64,000 nt of DNA from Sphagnum compactum (Eukaryota; Bryophyta; Sphagnopsida; Sphagnales). The notes under the pieces are model-generated. The model was not told the DNA's origin. It was given only the letters and a program-made list of their open reading frames with translations, and did not search any database. The DNA lies in the NCBI GenBank assembly GCA_965153455.1, contig OZ234497.1, positions 9,920,001-9,984,000 of the forward strand, in the 5' to 3' direction. This document shows, one piece after another, positions 54,455 to 64,000 of this stretch. Made by a program: the position numbers and the translations under genes. Numbering within the stretch: the first letter of the stretch is position 1; every line of letters begins with the position of its first letter.

Positions 54455-57300
54455 CCCCCCTCACCTACCCACTTTCCCTTCCTGTCTAGTGGTGGTGTTG
54501 TGGTTGTTTTGGGGTTGTGGGTGTGGGTGAGGGGTGTCTCTAATTCTCCCATACAGTGTCTCTCTCTCTCTCTCTGCCATACATGTACACAACATATGTC
54601 CCTTCACATATGGGAGAGACACAATGCAATCACAGTTCCATAAATTTAAAACAAAAAACCAAAAAAAAAAAAACAGTTATGATGGTTCTTTTCAACCACC
54701 CATCATCCTACTTATCTGCTTTTACTCCACAGTTTGTAATTTGTACCAGTGTTGGGTGGGTATCTGAAAGCTTGAGCATCTGCTACCAGTTGCATTCAGT
54801 ACCAATCACATAGGTGCCAGGATCAAAACAATCTATATACCAGGGTTCCATTCATATATGTAAAGCACCAGGCAGAAATAAATTCCTAGTGTATTTGCAG
54901 GTCCCGTTACAGAGTGTAAAAAACCATGCGGCATTTTGGAAAAGAAAACACTCACAGAAAGGGCATTTTGTTCTCCAAAATGCATGCCCCGCATTGTTTT
55001 TGCTTGTTTTCCTTTGATACCTGGAGGATACCTGCTAGATTTCATGGGGGAAAAGGAAGTTCAAAGATTTCTGCCTGGTGCTTTATGCTAGCCAATGAAT
55101 GTCCTTGGAGCAGGGCATTCCCAAAATAAGTACCCCTTGGCTCCACCTTGGGGCATGCTTATTCTTAGAATACCTTGCCTGCTCCTTGGGTGTTGCCCTG
55201 CACCTGCCCACCCAACACTGGTTTGTAGTTTGTACCAACCTTCTTGGGATTGCTTCTACCCTCACCGCCAATGCTTCCTCACCCAATTCATTACTTCCTT
55301 TTATATTCATGCACATAATTTATAAAAACGTTAATATCTTTCTTGGTGTAACCTCCTCACAAATATACTGTGTGTGAACAGGTAGAGTAGCAAACCTGCA
55401 CTTAATCCCAATCTATGGGAGTAAAATCAAACCAGCTGAACAATTATTGAGAGATGTACAAGATGTGTTTTCATGTTTGATTTTATTTCAACATTTTCAC
55501 TACATACATGACACATGCTGATTCATGCATATGTGTTTCACACACACATAACTCTAGTATGGATTCAATCAGAATTCTATAATGCTACTTCCTCTACAAG
55601 CTAAGTTATATGCTTTCCAACACGAAGGATCATGCTGTAATCCGATATTATGGCCCACCTTGGGACATGACAGCCAAATTTCCTACCTAATTGTTAGTGC
55701 TTAAATCACGTTCTAAACCACTCTTAAAAGATTCAACAATCACATCGCATGACATTTTCCTAAACATTACAAATTACAAAAAAATGTTCAATGACAAAAC
55801 ATTCGCACCACTACAACAATAGTAGTTAACACAAGCTAAAACAATACCTCAATTCACAAATTTCACAATTCATATTATGGAAGCAAACTACAACATGATC
55901 TCATGGACATTCAACTCAAACTTCATCATATCAGCCCTCAAATTAACACACATGTTCATTTCCATAGAATAAAAAGTACAAAGTTCCAAATGTAAGTCCA
56001 GAAGTGGCCTTAGTGCCAATGACCTCCAATGCAACACCACTTCAAGGGGTAGAATCAAATTCATACTCACTGTGGATAAACACCTTTGTCAAAATGAAAG
56101 TGCATATACAAGCTTACTGGTTGACACACAAGTATGATGAATGCATAGGTAGATAGAAAGAAGAAACCAATAACCAAAAGAAATTTCACCTTCCATGCAT
56201 CAAGCTGAAAAGCTGCAGTTGCTGCATTCTCACAGGACACATGGAGGAAACATCCTATCTTTGAATAATTTCACAACCCATGTAGATTTACTCCCGATGG
56301 AAACATCCACTATCAATCAAACATTACCACATCTCAAATCACAAACTTTCAATGAGACCCTCGGCCACCACATTCATGATTATATTCACTCGTATTTCTA
56401 AAGATCTTGAACATCAACAAAGCTCTTCCCCATACAAAACCCTAAACTCCATCAAGAATCTCTATACCTCTGGAGTGAAGCATTTAACTGAGAATGCCAT
56501 CTTTCTGTTCCTTCAAAACCAGGTATAAAACTTTCCAGTTGCCACAACATAGCACAGCACTGCCAACCACAAGAATGAACACTACTCATAGGGCAAGCAG
56601 CCTCAGTATTAGGAGTCACAGTGCATGGAATTTCTACTGCTGAAAAGAACTGCCTAGAAGGGAACCTGACTCCCAAAAAGAAGCCCTGATTTCTGGAGGC
56701 CATTCTGGATTACAAATAATGAACATGTACTGCTAGAAGATGCAAAAGCAAATTAAGAAATAAGTTACATCTAATGCTGGAATATGATGGAAAAAGTAAG
56801 CTTAGAAATAAGCTCACCAAAAGATTCCAAGAACAAAGACCCTTCCATCTTGAAAACAATTCAGCCACTCATTCATTGCTTCAAACAATAGTGGGGGTAC
56901 AGAGCCCCTCCATACAGGAGACTCACTGCCAACCAAATATGACTGTAAGTGGTAAGCATGCCACGGACTTCAAATGTGCAGTCTAACAAAAGAGTCGAAA
57001 CAGTTCCTGCCTTGAAAGCTTTGTGGGTTAACATTGAGGATCCCTGGAGACTTTCAGTAATCCCAATCCTCAGTGCACCCTTCTTTTGATTTGTAGTTTA
57101 CAACCTGCAAACTGCCTAGCCAGTGACACACATAAAACATAGCTATGTACATAAAAATTTTAGTCTACAGAAAAAACCAGACCCCCAACCTCCTTTTTTG
57201 CTTTCAAGGATGAATTCACCCACACTCAACTCAGAGTTCACTTTTTTGACACTGGCTGTTTTGCCCGCCTTGAACAATATCTCAATCTTCCCGATTATCC
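54455..57300. other. Katanin upstream region and MYB downstream region
   Basis: The katanin promoter and leader lie to the left of about 55.0 kb and contain a (TC)n run at 54559-54575. An exact 15-base inverted pair, CCAGTGTTGGGTGGG (54746-54760) and its complement (55207-55221), encloses about 450 bases and could mark a small element. The 55.3-57.3 kb part is AT-rich and presumably includes the MYB 3' UTR. No gene is supported. Confidence 0.5.
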
Positions 57301-60300
57301 TCACACAACGCTGATGGCATTGCTACTTGAACTAATGCTGCTAGAGCTGAAAGATGAGTTGACATGGAAAGCAGAGGAGTGTCTTGAGGGTGGGTCTAAA
57401 AGCTTCAAAGTCAGCTGTGATGGCTCTGGAGGTGACAATCCCAAACTCAACTGAGACACCTCCTTTGCCTCATCAATCTTCACAGGTGCAGTGGGAATTG
57501 ATGCTGTTGGCCTGACAACCTTGGAGTTCAAGGAAAGTGAATTTGCAGGTCTACTGTAAGTCTGGCTGCTTAGACCTGACCACATGGGGATTGCATATGG
57601 GAGGTTTGAAATTCCTAGAGGACCATTTGGAGGCACCGCTCCAGAGGAAGGAAGAGCAACTGGTCGTTGAAGCACAGGTCGTGCAGTGTCGGAACTGAAT
57701 GCCAGCCCCACTCCATTAGATGACTGTTCAGTTGATGCTCCTAGTAGCCCATTTCCCAAAGACATCATAGGAACAGCCACTGTCGCCTCCATGTGAGTTG
57801 GTACACCTTCCATGTGAGTCGGTAAACCAAAGGGTCTTACTGAGATTCCAAAGCCCTGTGTATCATAGTATAGTCCTGGGGCAAACATTGAGCTTGGCCC
57901 TAGGCTTAGTTGTGGAAGAGGAGCTGCCATATCAGAGGCTGAATTTGGAATTGGCTCTTCAACCATTGGGGATGGACCCTGTGAGAAAAGTACAATAAAT
58001 GGTTCTCAGACATGCCCTAGTCTGTTAGTAAAGCCCTCTCATATCATTATCCTCTATCAAATGTACACAAAGATAAGGCACGTTTTGACATTCATCTCAC
58101 TCACTGAGCAACACTTTTCCTCACCACAATGTCCAGACATGCTAGTAGGAACCAAGGGAAAACATGATAAATGTTAGAGGGAGGAGTTCCCCCAATGAGT
58201 CTGAGAATTAGAACGCCAAGCAAATTAGCTCAAGGGAGCACATCAAAACAGATAGCATCACAAAACAAGGATCTGGGAGCAATTCCCTCACATGCATACT
58301 CCCTTCCACATCCAGAAACAGAGTTCCAACTTGACAAAGCTGTCGAATCCTACCTGCATAGATGCCATCACAACTACCATAGGGACTAAAACTGATGGGA
58401 ATACATAGAAACCATTTGGAAAGGACATACTGTTTCTGAGATGATGTCAAACAGACTCGATCGTCTTTTCCGCTTGTTCAGATTGCTTTGCCTGATGAAG
58501 TATTTCTGGGCATGGCTTGCCACCTGTGTTGGAGTTCTTGTTTGCACAAAATTCCTAGAGATGCCCCTCCAATCTCCTTTCCCCAGCTTCTGAAGCCCGA
58601 GCAGGAACAGTCTATGCTCTTCCTCTGTCCATGGTACACCTGGTCCAACAAACAAATGGGATTTAGGTGACAGTGCTGACATGAAACTTTGTACAGTTAC
58701 ACTCCCTGAGCTCAACATCAAGAACTGATCCAATCTAAGGCTTGCATCAAATCAACAGCAGCTGAGACTGGATGAGAAACAAAAAACCTAATAAACTACT
58801 CAAATTACAGAAATTGGCATGAGTTTTTTCAGAGTAGTAAAGCTTTTCTTGGCAAGGACAACTGAGGGGTCAAACACTACATGGCTGCAAAGCCATACAA
58901 GACTGATGTGACCTTTTGATCACAGACTTTTGTCCGTTTGACATTTGTCACAATATGAAATGTCTAGTATCAAGACCACCAGCAGGGGAAAGAGTAATCT
59001 CACTCACCCCAATACATAAAGGGCAATGTAAAGCATTTTCTCTGAAGCAGATGGCTACTTTCACTTGCTGCGAATAAAGATACACTTTTTAACAACCCTT
59101 TAGGAATTTCACAACTCCTAGAAACCCAGTCAATGGGCAAAGAGGAATGGAAATCTCAAATGAGAACCCTTTCCATTTATGGAGCCAAACCTACAATGCA
59201 TGCTATAATTCCTTATTTCCTATCCCCCACATAACATTGTAGCAATTCATATTACCTATTGATGCGTGCTATCATATGCATTCCAAATGGTCTTCACTGT
59301 TACTTAAGTGGCACAAGGGTGTGCTTCACACCTATGAAAAAGCAGTGATACCTCCAGAACAACAATTTGAAGGTGAACCAACAATGAGCACAGTAACAAC
59401 TTTGTGAGAGTAGTGTCAGACTGCCATCTTCATTTGCCAATAGCAGTGATGAACTGCCATGACTACCCACTGACTTCAGCAGCTCCTAAATAGGGTGTAG
59501 ATAAGTATGTAAAACAATCTGCCCCAAATTTTGGGGTAACCATTACACAAAATCTGTGTTCTGAGTTTCAGTTACATCTCCAGAAGCAACAGGAAGAAAA
59601 CTCAGTCATGATGTTGGCCTTTAGACTGACAGCATCATGAGATGTGAAGTTGGTTTTGCAGATCCTGCTGTTTCAAGCAAGCTAAAAGCCTTAGATTCTA
59701 CTCTTGCCACACAACGTTCCTTCACTTCCATGTTCCAACCTTTGGAAGATGGATTTGAGAGATCTCAGAGAGATCCCCAGTCAATTGCTTTCTAGGTATA
59801 GAGCAGATGAGTGGTCACCATGGAAAGCAAGCCTCAAGATGTTCATGTCTGAATTTGCCTTCAATTCTTGATTTCTCTTGTCTGAAAGTTATTCATTTGT
59901 TTATTCATAGCACAAGGTCTGAAAGTACACATCCAAGAACCTGTTCATGAAGCAGAAAATGCTTCTGAAACTCCCACAATAGAAGTGCAAATAGAACATG
60001 CAGTAATTACTACTATCAAGACCTTCAATTCAACCTCCAGGTTCCAAGAATTTCAGCAACAGTGGTGGGTGGGTGGGTGGGTGGGTCAGTTGATCAGTTG
60101 GTTGCTCAGGAAATACAAGGGGAGGAGAAGAAGAAGTCTGCATACATACCTTTTTTCCTCTCTCTTGCATTGTTGGATGTCTGCACAAGACCATCAGAGA
60201 CATAGCCATCTGGTGTGGCTCCAGATCCCGAATGCTCCGGAGGTGATGGAGGGTTGGCAACAACGCTGGCATAGTGGCTAAGGTTACTCATACTAACACT

Positions 60301-60411
60301 CTTCCTCATGACACCATCTGTGAGTCTGACGCCGAATAGCCTCACTCCTCGATCCGGGCATGTCCTAGAATTATGGCCATTATGACCACAGTGGGAGCAC
60401 CCGCGAGCCAT
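57301..60411 (-). CDS. Zinc-knuckle / SHAQKY-type single-repeat MYB transcription factor (KUA1/MYBS3-like)
   Basis: The protein has 382 residues in three exons: 60411-60150, 58639-58431, 57978-57301 (introns 1510 and 452 bases). The N-terminus [19 protein letters not shown] is a CX2CX4HX4C zinc knuckle (C5, C8, H13, C18). RLFGVRL at 24-30 contains the R/KLFGV repression motif. The MYB-like domain spans 89-138, with W91, W111 and SHAQKYF (129-135). A basic NKRKRRSS nuclear signal is at 142-149. The C-terminus has two LxLxL (EAR-type) motifs, LSLGL 334-338 and LTLKL 346-350, and a Ser-rich tail. Relatives bind TATCCA/GATAA-type sites and mainly repress transcription in sugar, growth and stress responses. 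The domain set and length (relatives about 300-390) make the family call firm; the exact orthologue is not decided. The start at MARGC is the family start. A longer in-frame opening to 60495 is not conserved. Confidence 0.95.
60067..60085 (+). repeat. Five GGG runs separated by single T, in MYB intron 1
   Basis: GGGTGGGTGGGTGGGTGGG is a textbook parallel G-quadruplex sequence with one-base loops. It lies on the + strand, which is the template strand for the MYB gene, 65 bases into intron 1 downstream of the exon 1 donor. Confidence 0.9.
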
Positions 60412-61653
60412 CTCCTCGCTCTCTAGGGCTGCCAGAGTGACCCAAGGAAGAACCTCTGCCTGCTTTTTGAGGGACCACTGCAAACACAGAACCAAAAAAA
60501 AAGATAGATGAAGAACCTGGGGTTACCAGAGTTGCATGATGTCCTAAGAAAGGGGAAGAGGAAGGAGAGAAAGAGAGGGGGGAAAAGCAAACAAGTAAGC
60601 AGATAGATACAAAGGGAGCGACCACTGCTGTCAAACCCCTCAAAAGCCTAGCAGGAGGCTGAGGTTTTTGTTGCAACAACAGGGTAATGAATGATGCCAA
60701 ACAACGACTTACCAAGGAGTAGGAAAAATCCTTCGAGGTTGATCCCCAAATCCACAAAGGCCTAGGAAAATCCTTCAAGCTTCTTCCTCAATCCAAACTC
60801 CAACAACAACAACAACAACAGACTGTACTACTACAACTCCTATTACTCCAACACCACACACAAACCGTCCAGCAAAAAAACTCTAGAGAAGAAAGAAGAC
60901 CAATCCACAGATCTCCACTAGACTGGACTATCTCGGAGAAAGAACGAAAGAACCGCACACAGAACCAAAAACACAACAAAAGACAAATCTTCGAGGAAGG
61001 AGGGCCAATAAAAACAGCAACCTACTCTGGAGACACACAAAGGAAAGAAAGAGTCTAACGGTATCTCCAAGACGCACGCATCTTCTCACAACAGCAAGCG
61101 AAAGGAAGAGGAGGAGGAGGAGGAGGAGAAGAAGAAGAAGACCGAGAAGTGGATCTCTGAATGAATTGCCTCTCTTTCTGTTTCCGTCTCCGACCGAAAG
61201 AAAAGATATCGAGAAAAACAGTCCACCAGCAAGCCAAAACCAAAAAAAACAAAACAAAAAAGGAAAAGAAGAAGAAGATGATGATGAAGAACAGATCGGC
61301 ACCTTTGCTTCAGCTTTGCTCTCACCCTTTTCTTTTTTACTGCAACAACAGAGGTTAGTATTTCGTCCTGATCAAATGTCTGTTCTGATCTTGGATTCTT
61401 GCGCGCTCTCTCTCTCTCTCTCTCTCTCTCGCTCGCTCGCTCGCAAAAGCTTCAGTGGGGTCGGAGGAGCCGGGCTGCGCAGCAATTCCTACATCCAAAT
61501 GGCGCCCGGTTTCATCGACCCGGTCGCAATCGTAGGCTCGGCAAAACCGGCCGGAGCAAGCACGGGCATTGGACGCATGACCAGGCACGCACCACCCGGG
61601 TGCGGGTCGCATGTCAGGGGCATGTAAATAGGCACCCGGCCCGGTGTGGCCGT
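60412..61653 (-). promoter_or_regulatory. Upstream region and probable long 5' leader of the MYB gene
   Basis: Read on the minus strand this is pyrimidine-rich and full of simple repeats: (GTT)n at 60800-60820, (CCT/CTT)n at 61104-61140, and (AG)n plus (GAGC)n at 61405-61444. It ends in a GC-rich, CpG-dense block (61430-61640). Such pyrimidine-rich repeats are common in plant leaders. The transcription start cannot be fixed by eye. Open frames here are repeat-encoded and not believed. Confidence 0.45.
61405..61444. repeat. (CT)13 followed by (GCTC)n microsatellite
   Basis: An uninterrupted CT run (61405-61430) passes directly into GCTC repeats (61431-61444), a compound microsatellite at the edge of the GC-rich block upstream of the MYB gene. 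Confidence 0.95.
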
Positions 61654-61670
61654 GTAAGTAGTAAGTAACT

Positions 61671-61703
61671 AAGTAAGTAAGTAAGTAACTTACTTACTTA
61701 CTT
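61671..61703. repeat. Perfect hairpin made of (AAGT)n and (ACTT)n
   Basis: Four AAGT-type units (61671-61685) are followed by a 3-base spacer and their exact reverse complement (61689-61703). More TAAGT units extend to the left (from 61654). It is a tetranucleotide repeat that has inverted on itself. Confidence 0.9.
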
Positions 61704-64000
61704 TCCCCCGAGACAGACTTTGGATCTTTTGGACTTTTGTTGTTCCTAAAAGTGTTCCCACCGAGTTCTCAGTTCTGTTCCCACCAAGTTTCCATCAAGT
61801 TCCCAATGTGTTCCTTAATATTTTCCCAATAGCACCTCACTTTGTCTCACATGCTTTGCCCAAAGTTGTGCTCCTGGAACCATCATAGGTGGGCAAATAT
61901 TGGGACTTTGTACGATTCTATGTTTTGGAGTGAATATATACATGTATTTTGGAGAGTCTCCAAAGTCCCGGAACTATTTTTTGTGGGGGACCCAATCAAA
62001 GAAGCTCATTGCAACAAAAAATTCTTGAAATTGGAAGCCACCCCGCAACTAATTACTATGAATCACACTAACATCTACTATGTTGTGAGTTCATGGTTTC
62101 GGTTTTTTTTCTTTTCTGTCTCTCTATTTCAAGCACGGTTGATTACTCATTGCATTATATGGTATGGACGTTTTGGGCTGTGGTTGTTTTCCAGTAAATT
62201 GATTTGATTTAATCAATTTTGAGAGATTTATTAAAATTTTCAACAAATAACTAAGTGGTATCACCCAATATGGTCCAAATTTTATTCAATTTTTTGAAAT
62301 TTTCAGAAAATTAATTCGTTAAACAAGTCACCAAAGGTGTTTTCCTTAACATGCGTCAAATTGTCAGCTCAATTTGTACATACATACATACATACATACA
62401 TACATACGACCATGTAATCCATGGGCAAAACCTTCACAACATTGAATGTAAGGTCCATAGGTGTTGGCAAGTGGGGGAGTGTGTTGTGGCTAGGTCGTTT
62501 GCATCCGCACATGATTAGAATGGATATTGAAAGCAATTGCTCCAAAAGGAAGGAGGAGAACAAAAGTGGTTCCAATACATACTTATGGACCACTCAAGTA
62601 GGTGAAAGGACAATCCCTTTGAGATATTGTAGGCTACTAGAGCTATGAGGTCAAATTTTTGCCCATCATAATGGGTGGTTCACATATATATATATATATA
62701 TATATATCTCCTTCTCAAAATGAGGGAAAGGTATTATTGTACAAATAACTTTAAATTTCAAGAAATTTCTTTACTTCCCCTATCTAACCTAACTCATGGG
62801 CTTCCTTTTTCCCATTGATGTCAGAATGCCCATGTCAAATGCCCCCCAAAAAGAGTTTTAAAAATCAAGTATAATGGAGGAATTTTGCGTGTGCTTAAAA
62901 TTGAATGAATCCCAAGGCATTTCCCAAATTGAGTTTCCCCCCCCCCCCAAAAAAAAATTGAGAACTCAACCCCACCTTATATCCCTTTGTGTTAGTTAGA
63001 AGGGAAGAAGTAGATGTGGGGATTTTTAGTATATATAAGACTAGCTCCTATTTCTTTCTTTCACAACTTAAAAGTTGTGGTACAAAATATTGTCACACCT
63101 ACAATTGTTGTTAGGTACATACCTAGTTGATTGTTGACTCTTACTCAAGTTACAAGCTAAGGATTGGGATATGATTTTATTCCAGGGGAACACTTGTAGG
63201 ACAAAGATTCGGAAGACTACTCGCTCTCTCTAGTAGTAGTAGTAGTTGTTGTTGTTGTAGGGTAGGGTGGGTCAATCACTAGCTTTTGAATCTTCTTGGG
63301 AGAAGGAGGAGTATCATTCCCTTTCCTTTGTGATGCTTTACTTCTATTATGAGAACCTAACAAGTATTTTGGCAATGAGATATTTTGTTGGGGTGGGGTG
63401 CAGTCTTGTAGAGACTATTATAGGGTTGAAGGTGTGTGTATGTATAATAACTACTGTTATCATTTGGTTTGTAAAAGTGCAGATAAAGCTAATTGATTGG
63501 CAAAAGGAGTTTTTCATTCCTTCTAGTTTCCTTTGCCTACTAGCTTTTGTGTGGCTAGTCATTTATTCATTTTGATTTATCATCATCAAAAACATGAATA
63601 CCCTAAGGTGGCCAACATACCTACTATGGAAATATCTTCAGGAACCAACAAAATAATGGTAATAATAATAGTTCCCTTACCCCCTGTTGATTCACGTTAG
63701 AAAGAGAAGGGGCAAAACCAAAAGTGGTACCAGAAAGCAAAATGATGGTCACCTGTCCCATGTAAGGGGGAAAAGCCCAAAAGAGTGAGTACTAGAATAG
63801 GACACCAAAACCAGTTGAAGAAGTACTATGATGGGAACAAGGCCCCCCTTCCAACTAGTATTGCACATTGCACCAGTCAACTAAGGTGAGCTGCCTTTGC
63901 TAAAAAGTCTGCTAGGCTAATGGCATGTTCCAGAGAGGGAACTGGTATCTTCACTTTTGATTCCCAATACTTATCCTTTTCACAGGACACTCTCTACTGA
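61704..64000. other. Non-coding stretch to the right edge
   Basis: No gene is recognised. Simple repeats are (CATA)n at 62377-62407, (TA)n at 62683-62708, a C-run near 62938-62948, and (TAG)n passing into (TTG)n at 63231-63258. The 63267-63575 frame has hydrophobic segments but no conserved domain and no splice context. Confidence 0.5.

Overview
The window is nuclear DNA of a land plant. Its genes are split by GT-AG introns, it carries plant-specific families (a TOC64-type amidase/TPR protein, a SHAQKY-type single-repeat MYB), and the gene-poor stretches hold decayed plant transposons in AT-rich sequence. I cannot name the species. The conservative protein sequences and the ancestral state of the TOC64 amidase site would suit a seed-free plant (moss, liverwort, lycophyte or fern), but that is inference.

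Layout. 1-17 kb is AT-rich and gene-poor, with one broken PIF/Harbinger-like transposase (about 2.4-3.3 kb) and several short repeat families. At 17.2-23.6 kb lies a complete 13-exon gene on the + strand, TOC64/OEP64-like, with a 5S rRNA-derived fragment in one intron. 23.6-42.6 kb is again gene-poor and contains a heavily mutated Ty3/gypsy element (about 29.2-34.3 kb, + strand). 42.6-60.4 kb is gene-rich: mitochondrial HSP60/CPN60 (minus, 16 exons), a small membrane-anchored DnaJ-type cysteine-rich protein (plus, 2 exons) diverging from it, katanin p60 (minus, 7 exons) converging on that, and a zinc-knuckle/SHAQKY MYB repressor (minus, 3 exons). The last 3.6 kb has the MYB upstream region and simple repeats.

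All five gene models were built by hand from six-frame translation, remembered family sequences and splice-site phase. Every model closes in frame: 594, 569, 97, 583 and 382 residues. The only uncertain junction is exon 1/exon 2 of HSP60. The genes are ordinary single-copy-style plant genes with separate jobs (organelle import or targeting, mitochondrial folding, microtubule severing, transcriptional repression) and do not form a pathway. No cluster, CRISPR array, tRNA gene or new multi-gene system was seen. The most interesting points are a TOC64-type protein that keeps both the amidase catalytic triad and the TPR chaperone clamp, the 5S-like sequence inside that gene, and the mutation pattern of the retroelement.
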